The notes under the pieces are model-generated. The model saw nothing but the letters and a program-made list of their open reading frames with translations. It searched no databases and was not told the origin of the DNA. This document shows, piece after piece, positions 46,908 to 54,280 of a stretch of 64,000 bases of DNA. The DNA lies in contig NC_018581.1 of NCBI RefSeq assembly GCF_000143885.2, forward strand, positions 5,377,392 through 5,441,391, in the 5' to 3' direction. This stretch comes from Gordonia sp. KTR9 (GTDB lineage Bacteria; Actinomycetota; Actinomycetes; Mycobacteriales; Mycobacteriaceae). The translations under genes were made by a program, and so were the position numbers. Numbering within the stretch: position 1 is the stretch's first letter; every line of letters starts with the position of its first letter.

Positions 46908-47900
46908 TCAGGCGGCCGGTTCCGCCGTCGTCGAGCCGTTGACGGCCGTCGGGGTCGACGCCGGGGCCGGTGCGTCCGGTCCGACATCGCGGGGCGTCCA
47001 CCCCGGTGGTCCGAAGACGTAGCCGAGGCGGGCACGCCACGACGCCGCGGCGCGGACATCCCGCGCGATCGCCGCGTACTCATGCGTCTGCAGGCGGACG
47101 ATGTTGTAGGTGTCGACGGGTTTGGTCAATCCGTAGCGCGGGCGCCGGACTTCCGGGGCGAACGTGCCGAACATGCGGTCCCACACGATGAAGACGCCGC
47201 CGTAGTTGCGGTCGAGGTACTCGGGGTCGCAGCCGTGGTGCACGCGATGGTGCGACGGTGTGTTGAACACGAATTCGAAGGGCGCCCACATGGTTCCGAT
47301 CCGCTCGGTGTGAATCCAGAACTGGTAGATCAGGTTCAGCGAATAGGCGGCGAACACCAGCGCCGGCGGGACGCCGAGCAGGGGGAGTGGAATCCACATC
47401 AGGACCGCAGCACTGATGTTCCATTTCTGCCGCAGGGCCGTCGCGAAGTTGAAGTACTCGCTGGAGTGATGGGCCTGGTGGGTCGCCCACACCAGGCGGA
47501 CCCGGTGGGAGACGCGATGGCTCCAGTAGAAGAGGAAGTCGACGCCCACGAACGCGATCACCCACGTGTACCACTCGTCCGCGGGGAGTTGCCACGGGGC
47601 GACATAGGCGAACAGTGCGGTGTACAGCAGTAGACCGAGGAACTTCCAGAAGGCGCTGGTCACGATCGACACCAATCCCATCGACACGCTCGACCGCGCG
47701 TCCCGGGAGTCGTAGGCGCCCGGCGGCGCCTGCCCGGGTCGTCCGGCGATGTCCGACTCGGCGGCACCGTCCGCGGTCAGCGCGTGCTCGTCGTGCTCCA
47801 GTTTGGCCGCGGCGAACCATTCGATGGCGAGCAGAGTGACGAAGAACGGGATCGCGAGCACCGTCGGCTCACGCATCGGCTCCGGCAAGAACTCCAGCAA
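46908..47900 (-). CDS. Sterol desaturase/fatty acid hydroxylase family protein
   Basis: 330 aa if the TTG at 47900 is used (GAGGGG upstream); an ATG at 47876 is the alternative. Four membrane helices. The di-iron His motifs are complete: H-R-V-S-H near residue 132, H-Q-A-H-H near 146-150 and H-H-R-V-H-H near 218-223, matching the H-x3-H, H-x2-H-H and H-x2-H-H pattern of the superfamily. It is membrane-bound and would hydroxylate or desaturate a lipid or sterol. A TetR regulator is divergent, with two matching operators between them. It is the first gene of the accessory block inserted between murJ and sigM. Confidence 0.9.
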   Translation of the reverse strand: MLEFLPEPMREPTVLAIPFFVTLLAIEWFAAAKLEHDEHALTADGAAESDIAGRPGQAPPGAYDSRDARSSVSMGLVSIVTSAFWKFLGLLLYTALFAYVAPWQLPADEWYTWVIAFVGVDFLFYWSHRVSHRVRLVWATHQAHHSSEYFNFATALRQKWNISAAVLMWIPLPLLGVPPALVFAAYSLNLIYQFWIHTERIGTMWAPFEFVFNTPSHHRVHHGCDPEYLDRNYGGVFIVWDRMFGTFAPEVRRPRYGLTKPVDTYNIVRLQTHEYAAIARDVRAAASWRARLGYVFGPPGWTPRDVGPDAPAPASTPTAVNGSTTAEPAA

Positions 47901-47922
47901 GGTGTACCCCTCACGACCTCAT

Positions 47923-47970
47923 CTGACACGACGTCATGTCAGTTCGTTCTGACAAGGTAACGTGTCAGAA
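47923..47970. promoter_or_regulatory. Two TetR operators, CTGACA-N8-TGTCAG
   Basis: Site 1: CTGACA at 47923-47928 and TGTCAG at 47937-47942 around an 8-nt spacer that is also nearly palindromic. Site 2: TTCTGACA at 47947-47954 and TGTCAGAA at 47963-47970, perfect 8-bp arms, again with an 8-nt spacer. Both lie between the divergent hydroxylase and TetR genes. The same core and spacing in two sites strongly suggests specific binding by the adjacent TetR protein. Confidence 0.8.
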
Positions 47971-48001
47971 GTAGCGCTGTAAAGAGTCGGAGGGAGATCG
48001 C

Positions 48002-48736
48002 GTGGCGTCCGTGCCGGAGCCGTCCCCGTCGACGCAGCCATTGCCATCGCCGTCGGAGAATTCGCCCGGGCGTCGGTATGGCGGGGCCGACCCGACGCAG
48101 CGCCGGGAACGTCGTCGCGCCGCTCTGATCGCGGCCGGACTCGACACCTTCGGCACCGACGGGTACGCCAAGGTCTCGGTCAAGGGCATCTGCGACCACG
48201 CCGGGCTGACGCAGCGATATTTCTATGAGTCGTTCACCGACCGCGCCGATCTGCTCGTCGCCGTGTACGACGACTGTGTGGCCTTCGTCCGGGCGGCGAC
48301 CGTACGATCCGCCGCCGAGATCGCCGACGCCGATCCCGAATTCCTGGGTTCTTCGGAAGGCGTTGCTGCCGAACGTGTTCCGGATGTCGCTCGTGCCGCC
48401 CTGGGCGCCTTCATGTCATGCCTCGCCGACGATCCCCGACGCGCACGGGTGATGCTCGTCGAAGTGGTGGGTGTGTCCCCGGAGATCGAACGTGTCCGTA
48501 TGCGCGCCATCCACGACTGGGCGGCACTCATCCTGGCGCTGGCCCGTGGTGCGCGACCGCCGTCCGACCGCGAGCGACTGGCGTCGGTGGGCCTCGTCGG
48601 AGCGGTCACCCAGCTGCTCGTCGACTGGTACGTCGCGGGCGCGGGGGAGTCCGACGCGCAGCGCTTCGCACTCGACGAGATCCTCGACGTGTGCGTGGAG
48701 CTCTTCGTCGCGGCCTACGGCCGGCTCCTCACCTGA
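48002..48736 (+). CDS. TetR-family transcriptional regulator
   Basis: 244 aa, GTG start. A Pro/Ser-rich leader of about 30 residues precedes the HTH, V-S-V-K-G-I-C-D-H-A-G-L-T-Q-R-Y-F-Y-E-S-F near residues 58-78. The C-terminal helical ligand domain is of normal length. It is divergent from the sterol-desaturase-family gene and separated from it by two identical-core operators. It therefore probably represses that gene and itself in response to a lipid-like ligand. The downstream nitrile hydratase genes are 190 bp away behind a repeat pair and may or may not be in the same regulon. Confidence 0.9.
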   Translation: MASVPEPSPSTQPLPSPSENSPGRRYGGADPTQRRERRRAALIAAGLDTFGTDGYAKVSVKGICDHAGLTQRYFYESFTDRADLLVAVYDDCVAFVRAATVRSAAEIADADPEFLGSSEGVAAERVPDVARAALGAFMSCLADDPRRARVMLVEVVGVSPEIERVRMRAIHDWAALILALARGARPPSDRERLASVGLVGAVTQLLVDWYVAGAGESDAQRFALDEILDVCVELFVAAYGRLLT

Positions 48737-48740
48737 CCCT

Positions 48741-48804
48741 TCGAGGCTCGCTTCGCTCACACCTCAGGGGGCACGGGGCGCTCGCTTCGCTCACACCTCA
48801 GGGG
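48741..48804. repeat. Direct repeat pair of the CTCAGGG family
   Basis: A 25-bp unit (GCTCGCTTCGCTCACACCTC followed by AGGGG) occurs identically at 48746-48770 and 48780-48804, a 34-bp period. It matches the right arm of the long inverted repeat at 19695-19727 apart from one base. It separates the TetR gene from the nitrile hydratase genes. Confidence 0.85.
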
Positions 48805-48925
48805 ACACCGGGCTCGCCGGGTGCCGCCGGGGTCGGAGAAAACGCCTCGGGATCCTGCTGACTGCGTGTAAATTCTCCCGCAACTGCGCTCGACAATATC
48901 GGACATGGGGTCCGGGAGGTGTCCG

Positions 48926-49783
48926 GTGAGCACTGCCGAAGAACGTGCGAGGCAACTCGATCTCGTTGCGCGACTGAAGTCCTCGTATCCCGAGCTGCCG
49001 GATGCGCCGACGCCCGATCTCCTGGATCACAGCCGATTCGTCGCCTACATGAAGCCCGTGCACGATGTCGGCGGTGAGCCCGACGCCCCGATCACCTACG
49101 AGGGCAAGGCCTACGAGGAATGGGAGCACATGACCTACGTCATGTGTGAGGTGCTGGCCTGGCGCGGGATCTGGTTGTCCGAGGAGCGGCGTCGAATCGG
49201 AAACGTCGACGTCGGTCGAGCCGTCTATCTCGGAATCCCTTACTACGGACGATGGTTGCTGGCCGTCGCGAGGATTCTCGTCGAGAAACACCACATCGCG
49301 CTCGGTGAGCTCAGTGAGCGCATGCTCGACGTCGGACAGCGATACGCCGGGGGGCTCGAGGGCCGGCGCCTCGAAGCCCGGCCCCGCAGCGTGGGCGACG
49401 GATCCGACGTTCCCCGGAACACCCATCACCGCCACGCGATCGGGGTCGGCGACCCGCAGATCTACGCCGGACGGGCGGGCGACGCCGCATTCGCGATCGG
49501 CGACCGTGTCCGAGTACGCGAGCTTCCCGTCCTGCTGTACACGCGCACACCGGAATACGTCCGGGGGGCCATCGGCGAGGTCGCCGCCGTCGCGTACGAG
49601 AGCCCCGCGCCCGAGGACGAGACCTGGGGTCTCTCCGATGCCCAACCGGAGTGGTTCTACGTGATCCGGTTCGTCATGGGTGACCTCTGGCACGGCTACA
49701 CCGGGCCCGCCGACGACACCCTGCAGACCGAGATCCCCGAACGCTGGCTCGAATCGGCCGATGGAGAGGACGAAGACCGATGA
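48926..49783 (+). CDS. nthB: Nitrile hydratase beta subunit
   Basis: 285 aa from the GTG at 48926, six bases after GGGAGG; an ATG at 48905 is in frame but poorly placed. The order beta then alpha is typical of cobalt-type enzymes. Beta-subunit features are H-D-V-G-G near residue 42, the helical E-E-W-E-H-M-T-Y-V-M-C-E-V-L-A-W-R-G region, I-P-Y-Y-G-R-W-L near 100, and the C-terminal SH3-like barrel with F-A-I-G-D-R-V-R-V-R and F-V-M-G-D-L-W. It has a roughly 40-residue N-terminal extension before the H-D-V-G-G motif that classical beta subunits lack. The stop overlaps the alpha-subunit ATG by 4 bases. Confidence 0.88.
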   Translation: MSTAEERARQLDLVARLKSSYPELPDAPTPDLLDHSRFVAYMKPVHDVGGEPDAPITYEGKAYEEWEHMTYVMCEVLAWRGIWLSEERRRIGNVDVGRAVYLGIPYYGRWLLAVARILVEKHHIALGELSERMLDVGQRYAGGLEGRRLEARPRSVGDGSDVPRNTHHRHAIGVGDPQIYAGRAGDAAFAIGDRVRVRELPVLLYTRTPEYVRGAIGEVAAVAYESPAPEDETWGLSDAQPEWFYVIRFVMGDLWHGYTGPADDTLQTEIPERWLESADGEDEDR

Positions 49784-50496
49784 GCGACGACCACGGCTCT
49801 TATGACCACGACCACGACCGTACGGTCAAGCCGATGGTCGACGAGATCACCGACTTCGAGGTGCTCGAGATCGCGCTGCGTGAGCTCTGCATCGAGAAGG
49901 GGCTCTTCACCGCCGAGGAACATCGACGCTTCACCGAGTTCGCCGAGCAGATCGGACCGACGCCCGCCGCGCAACTCGTCGCCCGGGCCTGGCTCGATCC
50001 CGAGTTCGAGAAGCTCGCACTCGACGACCCGATGGCGGCCAGCAAGGAGGTCGGAGTCGACTGGCTGGAACCGACCGGATTCGGAACACCCAGTGACTTC
50101 ACGGCTTTCGAGATCCTGGCCGACACCCCCACCGTGCACCACGTGATCGTGTGCGCGTTGTGCTCGTGCTACCCGCGTCCCATCCTGGGGAACTCACCCG
50201 AGTGGTACCGAACCCCGAACTACCGTCGCCGGATGGTGCGATGGCCCCGACAAGTACTGTCGGAGTTCGGACTTCAACTCCCGGATGGCGTCTCGGTGCG
50301 GGTACAGGACTCCAATCAGAAGCATCGGTTCATGGTGATGCCGCAGCGCCCCGAGGGTACCGAAGGATGGACCGAGCAGCAGTTGTCGGAGATCATCACC
50401 CGCGACTGCCTCATCGGCGTCGCCCTGCCGAAACCGGGCGTCACCACCAACGTCGTCTCCACCATCAGGCCGGCCGTCCACCCGGCGGGGGAGTAG
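49780..50496 (+). CDS. nthA: Nitrile hydratase alpha subunit with C-A-L-C-S-C metal site
   Basis: 238 aa. The alpha fold is recognisable from V-D-E-I-T-D-F-E-V-L-E to the C-terminal V-Q-D-S-N-Q-K-H-R-F-M-V-M-P-Q-R-P. The metal-binding loop reads V-I-V-C-A-L-C-S-C-Y-P-R-P near residues 123-135. Known cobalt enzymes have C-T-L-C-S-C and iron enzymes C-S-L-C-S-C; here Ala (codon GCG) takes the Thr/Ser position. The three Cys and the Ser that form the claw-setting site are all present. It hydrates nitriles to amides, or a related substrate such as thiocyanate. No amidase, nitrilase or aldoxime dehydratase gene accompanies it. Confidence 0.9.
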   Translation: MSDDHGSYDHDHDRTVKPMVDEITDFEVLEIALRELCIEKGLFTAEEHRRFTEFAEQIGPTPAAQLVARAWLDPEFEKLALDDPMAASKEVGVDWLEPTGFGTPSDFTAFEILADTPTVHHVIVCALCSCYPRPILGNSPEWYRTPNYRRRMVRWPRQVLSEFGLQLPDGVSVRVQDSNQKHRFMVMPQRPEGTEGWTEQQLSEIITRDCLIGVALPKPGVTTNVVSTIRPAVHPAGE

Positions 50497-50500
50497 CCAC

Positions 50501-50869
50501 ATGACCGACGACGGACACGCCGCTTCCCATCGCCCGCTCGACGAGATCGTCGAGCGCAACCAGGTGTGGCACCGCATGGCGGCGAAATACGGTGTGGAGA
50601 ACCCGGTTCCGCCGTGGAAGACGAGCCTCGACGGACTCTGCGATGCACTCGACCGGGTCGCCGACTCCACGGCGGCGTGCGCGGACACCCCCGGTGCGGT
50701 CGAACGACGCGACGACGAGGACCGGTTGTCGTCGACGATCTACGCCGACCTGCCCTACCCGGAGAACCAGCTCGTCGCGCTGGCACACACCCTGCTCGAC
50801 CGGGGTGTCATCGACGAGGGCGAGTTGCGGTCACAGATGGACGCGGTACGGGCACGCCTGCAGGCCTGA
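50501..50869 (+). CDS. Nitrile hydratase accessory protein / third subunit
   Basis: 122 aa, four bases after the alpha-subunit stop, with GGGGGAG upstream. It resembles the N-terminal helical part of nitrile hydratase beta subunits and the small activators: L-D-E-I-V-E-R-N-Q-V-W-H-R-M-A-A near residue 13 and L-P-Y-P-E-N-Q-L-V-A-L-A-H-T-L-L-D-R-G near 83-101. Such proteins either deliver cobalt and help subunit exchange, or, in thiocyanate hydrolase and toyocamycin nitrile hydratase, form a third subunit. The sequence does not settle which. It ends 97 bp before sigM. Confidence 0.8.
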   Translation: MTDDGHAASHRPLDEIVERNQVWHRMAAKYGVENPVPPWKTSLDGLCDALDRVADSTAACADTPGAVERRDDEDRLSSTIYADLPYPENQLVALAHTLLDRGVIDEGELRSQMDAVRARLQA

Positions 50870-50966
50870 CCGGCGCGACCTGAGGAAGAATCCGCATTTC
50901 ACGGGCATCTGTGCACAGGCGTCGCTCCATCGGATGACCCGGTGTCGGCTCCACTACTCTCAGCCC

Positions 50967-51533
50967 ATGCCCGGGGGGAACGACGCGACCGACACGCGTA
51001 CCGACGAGCAACTCCTGCACGCCCACCTCGCCGGTGACCCACACGCCTTCTCTGATCTGATCAACCGACACCTCGAGTACCTGTGGTCCGTGGCGTTGCG
51101 GACGAGCCAGAATCCCGAGGATGCCGCCGACGCCCTACAGGACGCCCTGTTCGCAGCCCACCGGACCGCGCATGACTTCCGGTCCGATGCAAAGGTGACG
51201 AGCTGGCTTCATCGAATCGTCGTGAATGCCGGGCTCGATCGCATCCGGCGCAACCGGGTTCGCAGGACCGTGCCGCTCCCGGAGTGGGATGTGGCGTCGA
51301 TCGCCGCCACCACCGACGACATCGCCGCGGTCGACCTGTCGGTGTCGATCGGGCGTGCCCTGCACGTCCTCCCGGAAGGCCAGCGAGCGGCCATCGTCGC
51401 CGTCGACATCGAGGGCTACACGGTCGCGGAGGCGGCGACGATCCTGGGGGTCGCCGAGGGCACGATCAAGAGTCGATGCGCGCGTGGCCGTCTCAAGCTC
51501 GCGCAGGTCCTCGGCCATCTGCGTGACGGTTGA
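50967..51533 (+). CDS. sigM: ECF RNA polymerase sigma factor SigM
   Basis: 188 aa from the ATG at 50967. Region 2 is visible as A-F-S-D-L-I-N-R-H-L-E-Y-L-W with N-P-E-D-A-A-D-A-L-Q-D-A-L-F near residues 53-66, and region 4 as L-P-E-G-Q-R-A-A-I-V-A-V-D-I-E-G-Y-T-V then A-E-G-T-I-K-S-R-C-A-R-G-R near 163-175. It is followed by its anti-sigma factor and then trxB/trxA, the conserved Rv3911-Rv3914 order. In M. tuberculosis SigM controls late-stage surface and secretion genes. It is separated here from murJ by the 46.9-50.9 kb insertion. Confidence 0.94.
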   Translation: MPGGNDATDTRTDEQLLHAHLAGDPHAFSDLINRHLEYLWSVALRTSQNPEDAADALQDALFAAHRTAHDFRSDAKVTSWLHRIVVNAGLDRIRRNRVRRTVPLPEWDVASIAATTDDIAAVDLSVSIGRALHVLPEGQRAAIVAVDIEGYTVAEAATILGVAEGTIKSRCARGRLKLAQVLGHLRDG

Positions 51534-51680
51534 CCGGTCCCACCGGACGGCGTCGTCCGCGATCCGGCCGATCGCGATCACGGGGGAACCGAATCGGGGC
51601 GGCACGCGTCCAAGTATCCGACGCCGACCCGACGCGAACACCACGAACGCCCGCGACCCCTGGAATGGAAGACTGACACC

Positions 51681-52454
51681 ATGACCCCTCGGGGACCCGA
51701 TGACCACGAGACGAGTGATCTGCCCGATCCGCCGTACTCGGCGGACATCCTCGCCGACCTCCACGCCGGTGCGCTGCCCGACCACGTGGCGGCCCACATT
51801 CGTTCCCAGATCGCGGATGACCCTGCTGCGCAATCGGTCCTGGCCGCCCTGGACCGCACCGCCCTCGACCTGCGCGCCGCCGGACCGGCCCCGGCTCCCG
51901 TTCCCGACAACGTGCGTGACGACGTCGCGGCCGCTCTCGCCGCGCTGGGACGAGAGGCACCCGCACCGGTCGACCTGGCCGCCGCACGCCGCGGGCGCCG
52001 GAGCGGCGATCCGTCCGCACGCACCCACCGCCGAACGGCCACCCGCATGCTCGTGGCCGCCGCCGCGGTCGTCGTCGTGGCGGCCGGGTCCCTCGGAGTC
52101 CTGCGGCTGGTCTCGGATTCCGACGCGACTCCCGACCGGACACCTCGAGCACAGTCGTCGTCGGCCCCGGCCGGGAGCGGGCCCGCCGACGTCGCGGTCG
52201 CACTCGCGGTTCTCGGCCGGACCGATGGCGCACCATTCGGGTCCGTCGAGGCGCTCCGCCGCTGTACCGCCGCCCATCGTGTCTCGGCCGATGTCGTGAT
52301 CGTGGGTTCCGGCCGCATCCTCGTCGACGGTTCCGGGGCCGCTGCGATCCTCCTCTCGACCGGCATCGCGGGACGTTTCGACGCACTGATCGTCGGCCTC
52401 GACTGTGACCTCGGAAACCCGGCGCTGATCTCGCGCGGCATCGTCGGCGGGTGA
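51681..52454 (+). CDS. rsmA: Anti-sigma-M factor RsmA
   Basis: 257 aa. The cytoplasmic N-terminal part (residues 1-115), with D-I-L-A-D-L-H-A-G-A-L-P and H-V-A-A-H-I-R-S-Q, would bind the sigma factor. One membrane helix near 117-137, M-L-V-A-A-A-A-V-V-V-V-A-A-G, is followed by an external domain carrying two Cys (R-R-C-T-A-A near 208 and L-D-C-D-L near 243). It corresponds to Rv3912 and lies 147 bp after sigM. The two external Cys could form a redox-sensitive disulfide, fitting the thioredoxin genes that follow. Confidence 0.87.
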   Translation: MTPRGPDDHETSDLPDPPYSADILADLHAGALPDHVAAHIRSQIADDPAAQSVLAALDRTALDLRAAGPAPAPVPDNVRDDVAAALAALGREAPAPVDLAAARRGRRSGDPSARTHRRTATRMLVAAAAVVVVAAGSLGVLRLVSDSDATPDRTPRAQSSSAPAGSGPADVAVALAVLGRTDGAPFGSVEALRRCTAAHRVSADVVIVGSGRILVDGSGAAAILLSTGIAGRFDALIVGLDCDLGNPALISRGIVGG

Positions 52455-52507
52455 CCGATGTGTCCACACGCTGGGGGCGGACCGGCCGGGGTACGTAGCG
52501 CGTCCCT

Positions 52508-52534
52508 GGGAACATCTCCGCTTACCCTGGTGTT
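52508..52534 (+). promoter_or_regulatory. SigH/SigR-type thiol-stress promoter for trxB
   Basis: GGGAAC at 52508-52513 and GTT at 52532-52534 are separated by exactly 18 nt. This matches the GGAAY-N18-GTT consensus of SigH (mycobacteria) and SigR (Streptomyces), the sigma factors of disulfide stress, and trxB is a classic member of that regulon. A stem-loop at 52546-52568 (GACCCGCC/GGCGGGTC, 7-nt loop) follows in the leader. Confidence 0.65.
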
Positions 52535-52595
52535 GAAGCAGCCGTGACCCGCCTGGACTGGGCGGGTCTCGCTCAACCCACAGCACGGAGGACAA

Positions 52596-53612
52596 GTGAG
52601 CCAGCCAGAGACCCAGCAGATCCACGAGTTGATCATCATCGGATCTGGTCCTGCCGGGTACACCGCAGCGATCTACGCCGCGCGCGCCGAGCTATCTCCC
52701 ATCGTCTTCGAGGGCACCCAGTTCGGCGGCGCCTTGATGACGACCACCGAGGTGGAGAACTTCCCCGGTTTCCAGAACGGTATCCAGGGTCCCGCATTGA
52801 TGGACGAGATGCGCGAGCAGGCGATCCGTTTCGGCGCCGACCTGCGCATGGAGGACGTGGACACCGTTCGGCTGTCCGGCCGGATCAAGGAGGTCGAGGT
52901 CGGCGGCGAGGTCTACCGGGCCCGCGCGATCATCCTCGCCATGGGTGCCGCGGCACGCTACCTCGGCGTCGAGGGGGAGCAGCAACTCCTCGGGCGCGGA
53001 GTGTCGGCGTGTGCGACCTGTGACGGATTCTTCTTCAAGGACCAGGACATCGCCGTCATCGGCGGTGGCGACTCGGCGATGGAAGAGGCCACCTTCCTCA
53101 CCAAGTTCGCGCGAAGCGTCACCCTGGTCCACCGCCGCGACGAGTTCCGGGCATCGAAGATCATGCTCGAGCGCGCACGCGCCAACGACAAGATCCGCTT
53201 CGTCACCAACGCCGCCGTCCACTCCGTCGTCGGCGACGGGTCGGTGTCCGGCCTGAAGGTCGAGGACACGCGGACCGGCGAGGTCAGCACTCTCGACGTG
53301 ACCGGCATGTTCGTCGCGATCGGCCACGATCCGCGCAGCGAGCTGGTCCGCGGGCAGGTCGATCTGGATCCCGAGGGCTACGTCCTGGTTCAGGGACGTA
53401 CGACGCTCACCTCCCTGCCCGGCGTGTTCGCCGCGGGCGACCTCGTCGACCACACGTACCGCCAGGCCATCACCGCCGCGGGCAGTGGATGTTCGGCCGC
53501 CATCGACGCCGAGCGCTGGCTGGCCGAGCAGGGTGAAGCGGCCGACCTCACCGTCGACGATGCCGAAGCGGCCGCCGTTTCCGAGATCGACGCAGTTCAG
53601 GCACACGCCTGA
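52596..53612 (+). CDS. trxB: Thioredoxin reductase
   Basis: 338 aa, GTG start with GGAGGA upstream. FAD-binding [12 protein letters not shown] near residue 16, the redox pair C-A-T-C-D-G-F-F near 142-149, NADPH-binding [10 protein letters not shown] near 160, and the second FAD motif G-V-F-A-A-G-D near 283 are all intact. It transfers electrons from NADPH to thioredoxin, whose gene follows 59 bp later. It corresponds to Rv3913. A SigH/SigR-type promoter is seen upstream. Confidence 0.96.
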   Translation: MSQPETQQIHELIIIGSGPAGYTAAIYAARAELSPIVFEGTQFGGALMTTTEVENFPGFQNGIQGPALMDEMREQAIRFGADLRMEDVDTVRLSGRIKEVEVGGEVYRARAIILAMGAAARYLGVEGEQQLLGRGVSACATCDGFFFKDQDIAVIGGGDSAMEEATFLTKFARSVTLVHRRDEFRASKIMLERARANDKIRFVTNAAVHSVVGDGSVSGLKVEDTRTGEVSTLDVTGMFVAIGHDPRSELVRGQVDLDPEGYVLVQGRTTLTSLPGVFAAGDLVDHTYRQAITAAGSGCSAAIDAERWLAEQGEAADLTVDDAEAAAVSEIDAVQAHA

Positions 53613-53671
53613 GGCGTCACACCACATTCCACCCGGGCATCACAGCCCGGTTCGACCAAGGAGGTCACATC

Positions 53672-54010
53672 ATGGGTGCAAACACCGTTGCAGTCACCGA
53701 CACCACGTTCAAGGACGCCGTTCTGGGCGCCGACAAGCCGGTCCTGGTGGACTTCTGGGCCACCTGGTGCGGGCCCTGCCGCATGGTCGCCCCGGTCCTC
53801 GAGGAGATCGCGCGTGACCACGCCGACAAACTGACCGTCGCCAAGCTCGATGTCGACGAGAGCCCGTCGACCGCGCGTGATTTCCAGATCATGTCGATAC
53901 CGACCATGATCCTGTTCGACAAGGGTCAGCCGGTGAAGACGATCGTCGGCGCCAAGGGCAAGGCCGCCCTGCTCCGAGAGCTGGATTCGATCGTCGGCCA
54001 GTCGGCCTGA
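53672..54010 (+). CDS. trxA: Thioredoxin
   Basis: 112 aa, with AAGGAGG seven bases before the ATG. The active site W-C-G-P-C is near residue 33-37, with D-F-W-A-T before it, and the cis-Pro loop is M-S-I-P-T-M-I-L near 75. Length and motifs are those of classical TrxA; it corresponds to Rv3914 (trxC). It is reduced by the neighbouring TrxB and supplies electrons to disulfide-containing proteins in the cytosol. Confidence 0.97.
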   Translation: MGANTVAVTDTTFKDAVLGADKPVLVDFWATWCGPCRMVAPVLEEIARDHADKLTVAKLDVDESPSTARDFQIMSIPTMILFDKGQPVKTIVGAKGKAALLRELDSIVGQSA

Positions 54011-54280
54011 CGACCTGCCGTTATCTCCATATCGTCGCGACAGTCCGACGGGTGAACGACGCTGCCGTTCCACCCGCGGACTGTTCGCGTTGGTAGTGTC
54101 GGCCGTGGTCTCGACCCGAGACCCCTGTGCTCTGAGCCGGGACGATCCGACCGCGGGCAGTTTGGTGTAGTGAAGTCCAGCTGCGAGAATGCAGGCTGAC
54201 GTTTGAACGGTGTACCGCTTCGCGTACATCGCACATCGCGCAGAACCGCACCTGCCGCGATTCGTACGAGGGGTGACGAG

